DNA of 45,541 nt from an uncultured bacterium. Its GTDB lineage: Bacteria > Muiribacteriota > Ozemobacteria > Ozemobacterales > Ozemobacteraceae. Where the stretch lies: positions 1-45,541 of the forward strand of contig ONIU01000043.1 of NCBI GenBank assembly GCA_900317935.1. Reading direction: 5' to 3'. Below are positions 35,435 to 42,784 of this stretch, piece after piece; position 1 is the stretch's first letter; every line of letters begins with the position of its first letter. The translations under genes and the position numbers were made by a program. The notes under the pieces were generated by a model that was not told the DNA's origin, did no database searches, and saw only the letters and a list, made by a program, of their open reading frames with translations.

Positions 35435-37384
35435 ATGAATAAGAATATAATTAAATCAATAGTTTTAGCATCTGTATTGATGAGTAGTTCGGAGGCTTTT
35501 GTTCAGGCAGCAATTAATGGAACTAATTATAATAGTTGTTATTCGGCTGGGGAAAAAGCTTTTGCTGTTTCCGACTATGTTGGTGCTGCAGAAAACTTTG
35601 CTCAGGCTTTGAAGTATAAGCCAGATGATTTGCGTTCTCATTTGAAATATGCTCAATCATTATATTCTTTAAACAGATATGACGAAAGTAGTTCTCATTT
35701 GCAGACCGTCTTGCAGAATTCCCCAAATAACATAATAGCAAGAATATATTTGGCGGAAAACTATCTTCAGCTTAATAAAGAAGATTTGGCAAAAGAACAG
35801 CTGGAATGGGTTATGAAAGTTCAGCCAGGTCATCCTAAGGCTAAGGAATTATATAATAGATTAACAAAAGTCTCTGATTCCGAGTCTTCTGTTAAAACTC
35901 TTTATAGTGAAAATGAGAATAAAAGCGAAGTTAGTGATAAAGAAACAATAAATGAAAGCGAAAATGAAATTAATTCCGGAAAAGTGCAGGAACTTAAGTA
36001 TTCTTCGGAAAATATGAATACTTCACAGACTCCTGTTAGCGATTCTTCCATTTTGAAAAAAACTGACAATTCTATGACCTTTACTCCATATGTTGCCGGA
36101 GCAAAAAAAGTATCTGAAAAGAAGCCTGAAGTAAAACCAGCAATGTCAGCAGCCAAAGAAGGTATTACAAATACAGATATGGCTGGTTTTTTTAAGATTG
36201 CAAAAGATTCATATATAGTTAATTTAGAAAAAGCCAGATATGAAATAGAAAAAGGTGATTTGGTTGCTGCTGCAAAAACAATAGAAACAGCAGATAAACT
36301 TGCTAGAAACAATAAGAACAGTCGTAATATTCTTGAAGTTCAGATTTTTAAGAGCTTAGTCTATATTTATAATTGCGAATTTCAGAAATTTGGAAAACAC
36401 TTGATGACTTTAAAACCTGCTTTGTCTACGGAATCATATCAGTCTTTTCTTGATATTTATTCAAGAGCAGACAGTCTAAAGAATGAGGATGATTTAAGAC
36501 GTTTGTCAGCTGGTGTTGCTGCTGGTGCCGGTCATCACGCAGTAGTCGTTTCTCTTTTAAAGCCTGTATTTGAAAAGAATACAAAAGATTTTCTTCTTTA
36601 TTCGATGCTTTCTGAAGCTCAGTTTAATTCTTTTGATTATGAAGGTGCCGGAGAAACTTTGAAAAAATTTGTTGAAAGCAATCCTGAAAGTTCAGAAGCT
36701 AATTTTAATATGGCTAGGTTCTACTTGACTGCAGATTATAAACCTGAATTAGCAAGAAGTTATGCAAATAAAGCCTTTGAACTTAATCCAGAAGATGCGA
36801 GATGCGGAGTTATAATTGCTCTGACTGATTATTCTGAAGGAAAAATAGAAGAAGGAATAAAAACCGTTAAAGAATTGATGCCGACCTTAAAAGATTCTTC
36901 AATGAAAGCAATATGTCAAAGGTTGATTTCTGATGGTGAAAAAGCTTCTAAGGATTCTTCAAAGAATTTTATGACTATGCTGGCTTTGCCTGGAACAAAA
37001 CATTCTAATCCAAGTGTCTTTAGATTTGTTGGTGAAGATGAATTGAAAATGGGTTCTTATTTCAGTGCTATGGATAAATTTTCTAAGGCTGGTGAAAACG
37101 CTGAAATTGGGAGAGCTTATCTAGGACTAGCTTCAGCTTTGACATCTGCCAATGAAATGGAAATGGCTTCTGTTGCAGCAGGATATGGCTTAAAATCAAT
37201 AAATGATGATATGGCAAAGGGTAAGAACCTTGCAAGAGCAAGTCTTTATAAAGCACTATATTTTTGTGAACGTAAAGAAAAAGAAGAAGCTGTTGCGTCA
37301 ATAGACCTGGGTTTAAATTGTAAAGATTTGGATATTTCAACCTATAACAAGCTTGTGACTCTTTATAACAGTTTGAAACTTTAA
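35435..37384 (+). CDS. Exported TPR protein
   Basis: Signal peptide SIVLASVLMSSSEAFVQAA. Residues 30-150 hold three tetratricopeptide repeats (YVGAAENFAQALKYKPDDLR, YDESSSHLQTVLQNSPNN, KEDLAKEQLEWVMKVQPGHP). A Ser/Glu-rich linker to about 230 and a second TPR-like region to the C-terminus follow. TPR solenoids bind other proteins; the location is periplasmic or surface. Ribosome site GGAGG lies upstream. It is preceded by a sigma-28-like element and followed by the receiver-HEAT-CheR unit, which has its own promoter. The function is not known. Confidence 0.8.
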   Translation: MNKNIIKSIVLASVLMSSSEAFVQAAINGTNYNSCYSAGEKAFAVSDYVGAAENFAQALKYKPDDLRSHLKYAQSLYSLNRYDESSSHLQTVLQNSPNNIIARIYLAENYLQLNKEDLAKEQLEWVMKVQPGHPKAKELYNRLTKVSDSESSVKTLYSENENKSEVSDKETINESENEINSGKVQELKYSSENMNTSQTPVSDSSILKKTDNSMTFTPYVAGAKKVSEKKPEVKPAMSAAKEGITNTDMAGFFKIAKDSYIVNLEKARYEIEKGDLVAAAKTIETADKLARNNKNSRNILEVQIFKSLVYIYNCEFQKFGKHLMTLKPALSTESYQSFLDIYSRADSLKNEDDLRRLSAGVAAGAGHHAVVVSLLKPVFEKNTKDFLLYSMLSEAQFNSFDYEGAGETLKKFVESNPESSEANFNMARFYLTADYKPELARSYANKAFELNPEDARCGVIIALTDYSEGKIEEGIKTVKELMPTLKDSSMKAICQRLISDGEKASKDSSKNFMTMLALPGTKHSNPSVFRFVGEDELKMGSYFSAMDKFSKAGENAEIGRAYLGLASALTSANEMEMASVAAGYGLKSINDDMAKGKNLARASLYKALYFCERKEKEEAVASIDLGLNCKDLDISTYNKLVTLYNSLKL

Positions 37385-37442
37385 AAAAAGTAAGAAAAAT
37401 AAAAAAAATTTTAAAGGTTTTCTCTGCATTGTAAAAAATACG

Positions 37443-37472
37443 TTGCTTTTTTATATGAGTTCTCATTATAAT
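37443..37472 (+). promoter_or_regulatory. Promoter of the receiver-HEAT-CheR operon
   Basis: TTGCTT (37443-37448), an 18-base spacer and a perfect TATAAT (37467-37472), about 45 bases before the ATG. Confidence 0.65.
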
Positions 37473-37492
37473 TTACACTAATTGTAAATTAT
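37468..37492. promoter_or_regulatory. Inverted repeat over the -10 box, possible operator
   Basis: Nine-base arms ATAATTTAC and GTAAATTAT separated by 7 bases. The left arm overlaps the -10 box and the repeat spans the predicted start of transcription, so a bound protein would block the promoter. Confidence 0.5.
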
Positions 37493-37516
37493 CTAGTTTC
37501 GGAGGACTCCTAAACC

Positions 37517-37900
37517 ATGCCCAAAACTATTCTTGTAGCAGAAGACTCATTAATGCTACGTAAGGTTGCCTGTTTCCCTCTAGAAAAGACAGGTTATAAG
37601 GTGTTGGAAGCCAATAATGGTATCGAAGCAATTGAAGCAATGTCAAAAAATCATGTAGACATGCTTATAACAGACCTGAATATGCCTGGCATGGATGGTT
37701 TTGAACTTATTGCTCATGTTAAAGAAGACGAAAAGTTCAAGCATATTCCTATAATCATCCTTACTACTGAAGGCAAAAAAGAAATGGTAATGAAGGGTTT
37801 AACTCTTGGTGCCAATTCTTTCCTACAGAAGCCTATTAAACCAGATCTTATGCTTCAGGAAGTTGAAAGACTTCTTAACAAAGCAGCCAAGGGGGCTTAA
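37517..37900 (+). CDS. CheY-like single-domain response regulator
   Basis: A 127-residue stand-alone receiver domain. The acidic pair Glu9-Asp10, phospho-acceptor Asp53 (LITDLNMPGMDG), Thr83/Thr84 and Lys105 (QKPIKP) are in place, so it should accept phosphate from a histidine kinase. None is coded in the window. No output domain is attached. Only two bases separate it from the HEAT-CheR gene, so the two are almost surely co-translated. GGAGG precedes the ATG. Confidence 0.95.
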   Translation: MPKTILVAEDSLMLRKVACFPLEKTGYKVLEANNGIEAIEAMSKNHVDMLITDLNMPGMDGFELIAHVKEDEKFKHIPIIILTTEGKKEMVMKGLTLGANSFLQKPIKPDLMLQEVERLLNKAAKGA

Positions 37901-37902
37901 TT

Positions 37903-40900
37903 ATGGCAACAGCAGAAGTACTTCTTGAACAACTGAAAAATACAGATGCTAATCTTCGTAGAAAAGCTGTTCGCAGTCTTACCGCTTATCCAGAAAACAA
38001 AGATGTTGTATCTGCTCTTTGCGAAGCTCTTGGTGACCCAAATAAAGGGGTTCAGAACATAACTATTGAGACACTTTCTTCAATGCCTCATGAAAATGTT
38101 GTGTTGGGACTCATCAATGTTGTAAAAAGCCCTGATTTGAATACAAGAAATGCAGGCATGACCATTTTGCGTAATTTAGGGTCTATGGCTATTGATCCAA
38201 TAGTAGCAGCTCTAAATGCTTCAAAAGACGTAGATGAAATTATTCAGCTCTTGGTTATTCTTGGCGATATAAAGTCTCATCTTGCTACTGATACTGTTAT
38301 TAAGTATATAAATCATGAAGATGATAACGTTAAAACAACAGCTGTTGAATCATTAGGCAAGATTCAGGATCCAAAAGCTGTTAAAGTTCTCCTTGAAACC
38401 TATAAGACTACAGATATTCTTAAATATTCTATTGTAGAAGCTTTAGGTAATATCGCTGTAGAAGAAGTTTTGCCAGTATTGATAGGTGCTTTGGAATCTG
38501 GCGATATGCTTGAATATTTCACTGCTATTGGTGCTTTAGGTGCAACTGAATCTCCAAAAGCTATCGAAGTATTATGCAAAAAGATTAATACCGAAGAAGA
38601 TTCCGGAACAAGAAGACTAATCTTTAAATCTTTGGCACAGATTGAACAGGCTAATCCAGGTTCTGTCAAGAATTTTACCTCAGACAGCCTTGTTAATGTG
38701 CTTGTTGGTCTTTTGGACAATCATGATGCAGCAGAATATCGTTATCTTGTAGAAGTTGCCTCTGCATTGGAAAACGAAACTTTTGCCAATGCTTTGCTTG
38801 ATGCTTTGCAGAGTCCAGAAGAAGAAATATCAGAAGCAGCTTTCTCAGGTCTTTGCAAATTAGGCGTTAAGGCTGTCAGAGCTTCTTTAGATAAGATTGG
38901 CAGAGTAGAACCAACAGTTGCCGTTAAGATTCTCCGCTATCTTGAAAAGTATCCTTCAACAGAAGTTCCCAGTGCCATTTCTATGTTCTCTCAGAATCCT
39001 GATGATTCTTTGAGACAGGCTTTGGCAAAAACTCTCGGTGCTTGCAAGTCTGAAATAGCATTTAGCACATTGAAAGAAATGCTCAATGATATTGATGAAA
39101 CAGTTCGTAAGAATGCTGTTATTTCTATTTCAGGCATGTTGGATTGTCCAGGGGCAATCCAGGCTCTTATAAACAAATTCAGAGATATAAATGGTCACGT
39201 TAGACGTGAAGCTTGTTCTGCAATGGCAAATACTGGAAGTTCTGAAATAATAGAACCTCTTTTCGGTGTTATTGCCGCTGAACCTTATGGTGACGTTCGT
39301 GAAGCCGCAGCCACTGTTCTTGCTAAACGCAAAGATCCTGCAATTACAAAGAGACTTCTTGAAATGCTTGACGATGTTAATTCTAGAATTCGTGAAACAA
39401 TTTCAAAGACTATTTGGCAGTGTGGTTCAACTGTTGCTGTAGATTCTCTCATCAATAAGCTTGGCGATAGCGAATGGCGTGTAATTGTAAATTCATGCAA
39501 TTCTCTTGAAAATATGAGAGATCTGAAGTCTATTTTCCCGTTAAAGGAATTGTTGAAGAATGGTGACTGGCAGATTAGAATTGCTGCCCTCTCTGCATTG
39601 AGAGCTTTCAAATCCAGCCAGCTTAAACAGTTCTTCATTCCATTGCTTGCCGATGAAAATCCTCAGGTAGCTAAGCTTGCTGTTGTTGCTTTGAGTGAAA
39701 TTGGTGACAAATCATTAGATTCCGATTTCAAGAAATATATTAGTCACAGCAAATGGGAAGTCAGATACCAGATTGTTAAGGCTCTTGGTTCAATAAAGAG
39801 CACAAGCTGTATTGAACTCTTAAAGCAGATTGTTGAAAATGATGCCAGCAATGCTGTGAGATCAGGAGCAATCCTTACTCTTGCAAAACTTGGCGATACT
39901 ACAAGTTCAGATATCATTTTCAAAATGCTTGATAATGAAGATAAGAATCTTGTTGTTGCTGCAATTAAGTATTTCAAAGACAGACCAAATGGACACGCTG
40001 GTCTTGAAGAAAAGCTTAAGGATATATTCTGTAAAGATGCATGGATAAAAGATTATTTTATTAACACATTTGCTCAGAATAGTTCTGAATTCATCGAAAA
40101 AATACTTAAAGATGTTGTTGCTCCAAGACAGGCTAGATATATTGACCGTATAAAGAAAGCTACTGTTGAAGAAAAGGGTATGAATGATGAAGAAGCTCTT
40201 CTTCTCAGAGAAATAATTTCTGATAAATGCGGTATCGAAATAAAAGACAAGAAGGTTCTTGAAAGCAAACTTAGCCGCAATATGGCTAAATTCTTCATTA
40301 CTTCCTGGACAGAATATTATCATAGCTTGAAATATGGTTGTGAAGAAGCTATGCTTACAAGTCTTTATGACTCTATCACTAATCCGGTCACTGAATTCTT
40401 TGGTGAACCTCAGCAGACTAAGGTTTTGATTTCCAACATTCTTCCAAGTCTTATTGAAGAAAGAGTTAAAGCTAATAGCGAAAAGTTAAGAATCCTCTGC
40501 TGTGGTACTTCTTACGGTCCAGAAGCTTATTCTATAGCATTATCTGTAATAGAAGATTTACATACTGATAGAATCAATATTGAAGTAACAGGTATTGATA
40601 TTTCTCACATCTGTTTGAATACTGCTAAGAGAGGTATTTACAAACGAGAAATATTCAGATTTGTAGACCAGAAATATACAGACATTTACTTTGAAGATGA
40701 CCGCGGCGACCTTAGAATTAAAGACGAAGTAAAGAATAAAGTCGAATTCAAGTTTGCTAATACCTTAGATTCCGAAGCAATGGAACAGCTTGGTGAATAT
40801 GATGTAGTTATCTGCCGCAATCTATTCTCAGATTTCTCTCAGAAAGCTAAGGAAAGAATGGCTGAAAATATTTATAACATTCTTGTTCCAGGCGGCGTTC

Positions 40901-40992
40901 TTCTTATTGCTGGTAAAGAAACTCTTTACAATGTAACTAAGGCTTTCAGACTTCAGTCATTTGATAATGTAGTTGCTTATAAAAAACTATAA
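37903..40992 (+). CDS. HEAT-repeat protein fused to a CheR-type methyltransferase domain
   Basis: Residues 1 to about 735 are a long HEAT/PBS-lyase solenoid of roughly 20 repeats (for example VKTTAVESLGKIQDPKAVKV and VRREACSAMANTGSSEIIEP). Residues about 745-1029 follow the CheR layout: a helical N-part (LREIISDKCGIEI), NPVTEFFGE at 827, the SAM-binding CCGTSYGPEAYSIAL at 866, TGIDIS at 896 and VVICRNLFSDF at 968. CheR methylates chemoreceptor glutamates. Here the Arg usually found in T-x-FFRE is Gly834, and GEEPYS reads GPEAYS with the second Glu kept. SAM binding may be altered or lost. It partners a CheY-like receiver in one operon. No chemoreceptor gene is in the window. Confidence 0.85.
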   Translation: MATAEVLLEQLKNTDANLRRKAVRSLTAYPENKDVVSALCEALGDPNKGVQNITIETLSSMPHENVVLGLINVVKSPDLNTRNAGMTILRNLGSMAIDPIVAALNASKDVDEIIQLLVILGDIKSHLATDTVIKYINHEDDNVKTTAVESLGKIQDPKAVKVLLETYKTTDILKYSIVEALGNIAVEEVLPVLIGALESGDMLEYFTAIGALGATESPKAIEVLCKKINTEEDSGTRRLIFKSLAQIEQANPGSVKNFTSDSLVNVLVGLLDNHDAAEYRYLVEVASALENETFANALLDALQSPEEEISEAAFSGLCKLGVKAVRASLDKIGRVEPTVAVKILRYLEKYPSTEVPSAISMFSQNPDDSLRQALAKTLGACKSEIAFSTLKEMLNDIDETVRKNAVISISGMLDCPGAIQALINKFRDINGHVRREACSAMANTGSSEIIEPLFGVIAAEPYGDVREAAATVLAKRKDPAITKRLLEMLDDVNSRIRETISKTIWQCGSTVAVDSLINKLGDSEWRVIVNSCNSLENMRDLKSIFPLKELLKNGDWQIRIAALSALRAFKSSQLKQFFIPLLADENPQVAKLAVVALSEIGDKSLDSDFKKYISHSKWEVRYQIVKALGSIKSTSCIELLKQIVENDASNAVRSGAILTLAKLGDTTSSDIIFKMLDNEDKNLVVAAIKYFKDRPNGHAGLEEKLKDIFCKDAWIKDYFINTFAQNSSEFIEKILKDVVAPRQARYIDRIKKATVEEKGMNDEEALLLREIISDKCGIEIKDKKVLESKLSRNMAKFFITSWTEYYHSLKYGCEEAMLTSLYDSITNPVTEFFGEPQQTKVLISNILPSLIEERVKANSEKLRILCCGTSYGPEAYSIALSVIEDLHTDRINIEVTGIDISHICLNTAKRGIYKREIFRFVDQKYTDIYFEDDRGDLRIKDEVKNKVEFKFANTLDSEAMEQLGEYDVVICRNLFSDFSQKAKERMAENIYNILVPGGVLLIAGKETLYNVTKAFRLQSFDNVVAYKKL

Positions 40993-41000
40993 TCTGAAAT

Positions 41001-41038
41001 AAAAAAAGCCTACGTGTAAAAGCGTAGGCTTTTTTTAT
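41001..41038 (+). terminator. Intrinsic terminator
   Basis: GCCTACG pairs with CGTAGGC around an 8-base loop, extended by A-run/T-run pairing; it ends the receiver-HEAT-CheR unit. Confidence 0.93.
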
Positions 41039-41089
41039 TCAACCACTTGTATAATAATCATTAGGTGTTGTACAATTGGTTTTGGGAAA

Positions 41090-41617
41090 ATGTCTAGTAT
41101 GAATGAACAAAGAAGATTTGATTGGGGTCCGCCTGTTCAAACCGGAGACGGTTTGAAGGAATGGTTTGTATATATTGTAATTATAATCATTTTAAGCATA
41201 GGTATCTGGCTTTTGTTAGATATAAACGGTCGCAAGAAAATAACTAAGGCAGTAAAAAAAGACGAAGTTATTGTGGCTGTTGATCAGAAGATAGAAAGTA
41301 TTGTTCCGAAAGATTTAAAGGAAACAACAGTAAAACAACCAGAAAAGCCTGCAGTAACCGTTCCTGCAAAACCTGCAAATACTCCTGATAAAGAGTATTA
41401 TGTTCAGATAGGGGCATTTGAAGACGAAAAATCTGCAAATGAGATTTATACTTTATTGAAAAACGATAAAATAGACGCTATTTTGTTAAAACCAGATGAA
41501 CAGTTTGAAATATACCGTTTAGTTGTTGGTCCGTATGAAACAGAAAAAATAGCGGAAGATAAAGCCGAACAGCTTAATGAAATCGGTTTTCCGTGCTTTG
41601 TTGTAGAAGCTCAATAA
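41090..41617 (+). CDS. SPOR-domain membrane protein
   Basis: A short cytoplasmic N-terminus, one membrane helix (about residues 26-44, WFVYIVIIIILSIGIWLLL), a Pro/Lys/Val-rich linker and a C-terminal SPOR domain (YYVQIGAFEDEKSANEIYTL through FPCFVVEAQ, about 100-175). SPOR domains bind denuded peptidoglycan at division sites, so a role in cell division or wall remodelling is likely. TATAAT at 41050 may be its -10. It is followed within ten bases by hemW, probably one transcript. Confidence 0.88.
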   Translation: MSSMNEQRRFDWGPPVQTGDGLKEWFVYIVIIIILSIGIWLLLDINGRKKITKAVKKDEVIVAVDQKIESIVPKDLKETTVKQPEKPAVTVPAKPANTPDKEYYVQIGAFEDEKSANEIYTLLKNDKIDAILLKPDEQFEIYRLVVGPYETEKIAEDKAEQLNEIGFPCFVVEAQ

Positions 41618-41626
41618 TGGTTTTAT

Positions 41627-42742
41627 ATGAGTATAACCGGTCTTTATATACACGTTCCTTTTTGTTTTTCTAAATGTGATTATTGCGGCTTTTATTCAAT
41701 AGTTCCCAAAGAGACCTATTTTGTAAATAGATATTTAGACCGTCTTAGAAAAGATATAGACGGATGGTTTAAGCTTGATTATTTGAGCAAAAAGATTAAA
41801 ACCGTTTTCATAGGCGGTGGTAATCCTACAATGCTGGGTTTAAAAGGTATTAGAACCTTAATTGAGATTATTGGTGACCATTTAGATTTTAATGAAATAG
41901 AGGAAATTACTTTTGAGACTAATCCAGAAACATTGACAGATGATATAATCAGTTATTTTGCTGAAATACCGAATATAAGACTAAGTATTGGAATACAGCG
42001 GTTGCAAAATAAAGAATTGGAGTTATTGGGGCGCAATGCAAGGTTAAATTCCGTAATTCGTGCTTTAGACAGGGCTTTTGATTCTGTAGATAATATTAAT
42101 GGCGATTTTATATTGGGGGTTCCAAATTGTTCTTCTATTGCTCCAGAATTAAAAAAACTAGTATCAGACTACCCTTTCAAACATATATCTGCGTATTTTT
42201 TAACAGTTGAAGAAGGAACAGCTATTTATAGAAAAGTAGAAAGCGGAAAACTCCAAAACCCTGATGATATTGGGCCGGAAGAAATGTTTGATGTGGCAGA
42301 AGTATTGAGAGAGTCAGGTTTTGAGCATTACGAAATATCTAATTATTCAAAACCGGGTTATCGATGCAGACATAACTTAGGTTACTGGGAAGCAGAGGAT
42401 TATGTGGGGTTTGGTCCCTCTGCTGTTTCTTCTATAAATCAAGTAAGATATTCCTGTGTTTCTTGTTTTGAACAATGGTTGAATGGGATTAAGCCTGAAA
42501 AAGAAAACTTAACTTCTGTTGATTTGCGTAATGAATATTTGATGCTGCATTTGCGATTGCTTGTTGATGGTCTGAATATAAATCTGTTTGAAAAAAGATT
42601 CGGTTATCAAAAAGAAGAATTCTATTTAAGTCTTAATCGCCATATTCAGGCTGGCGAACTTGTTAAAGATGGAGATATCGTTCATCTAACCAGTCTTGGA
42701 GTTGTTATGGCAAATTCTGTTATTAGTGATTTATTTCTTTAA
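41627..42742 (+). CDS. hemW: HemW-like radical SAM protein
   Basis: The radical SAM cluster motif CFSKCDYC (Cys13, Cys17, Cys20) is followed by GFYS, the HemW pattern rather than the CxF of true coproporphyrinogen oxidase HemN. IGGGNPTML stands for the usual GGGTPS, and YEISNYSKPGYRCRHNLGYW near 236 is a family signature. HemW is a heme-binding chaperone that delivers heme to respiratory proteins; older annotations call it oxygen-independent coproporphyrinogen III oxidase. The 371-residue length is typical. Confidence 0.93.
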   Translation: MSITGLYIHVPFCFSKCDYCGFYSIVPKETYFVNRYLDRLRKDIDGWFKLDYLSKKIKTVFIGGGNPTMLGLKGIRTLIEIIGDHLDFNEIEEITFETNPETLTDDIISYFAEIPNIRLSIGIQRLQNKELELLGRNARLNSVIRALDRAFDSVDNINGDFILGVPNCSSIAPELKKLVSDYPFKHISAYFLTVEEGTAIYRKVESGKLQNPDDIGPEEMFDVAEVLRESGFEHYEISNYSKPGYRCRHNLGYWEAEDYVGFGPSAVSSINQVRYSCVSCFEQWLNGIKPEKENLTSVDLRNEYLMLHLRLLVDGLNINLFEKRFGYQKEEFYLSLNRHIQAGELVKDGDIVHLTSLGVVMANSVISDLFL

Positions 42743-42749
42743 ATCACAA

Positions 42750-42777
42750 TTGATTGTTTAAATATATTTGATATAAT
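42750..42777 (+). promoter_or_regulatory. Promoter of the TPR/peptidase-MA-like gene
   Basis: TTGATT (42750-42755), a 16-base spacer and a perfect TATAAT (42772-42777). The ATG starts eight bases after the -10 box, so the message would have almost no leader. Confidence 0.6.
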
Positions 42778-42784
42778 CAATATT

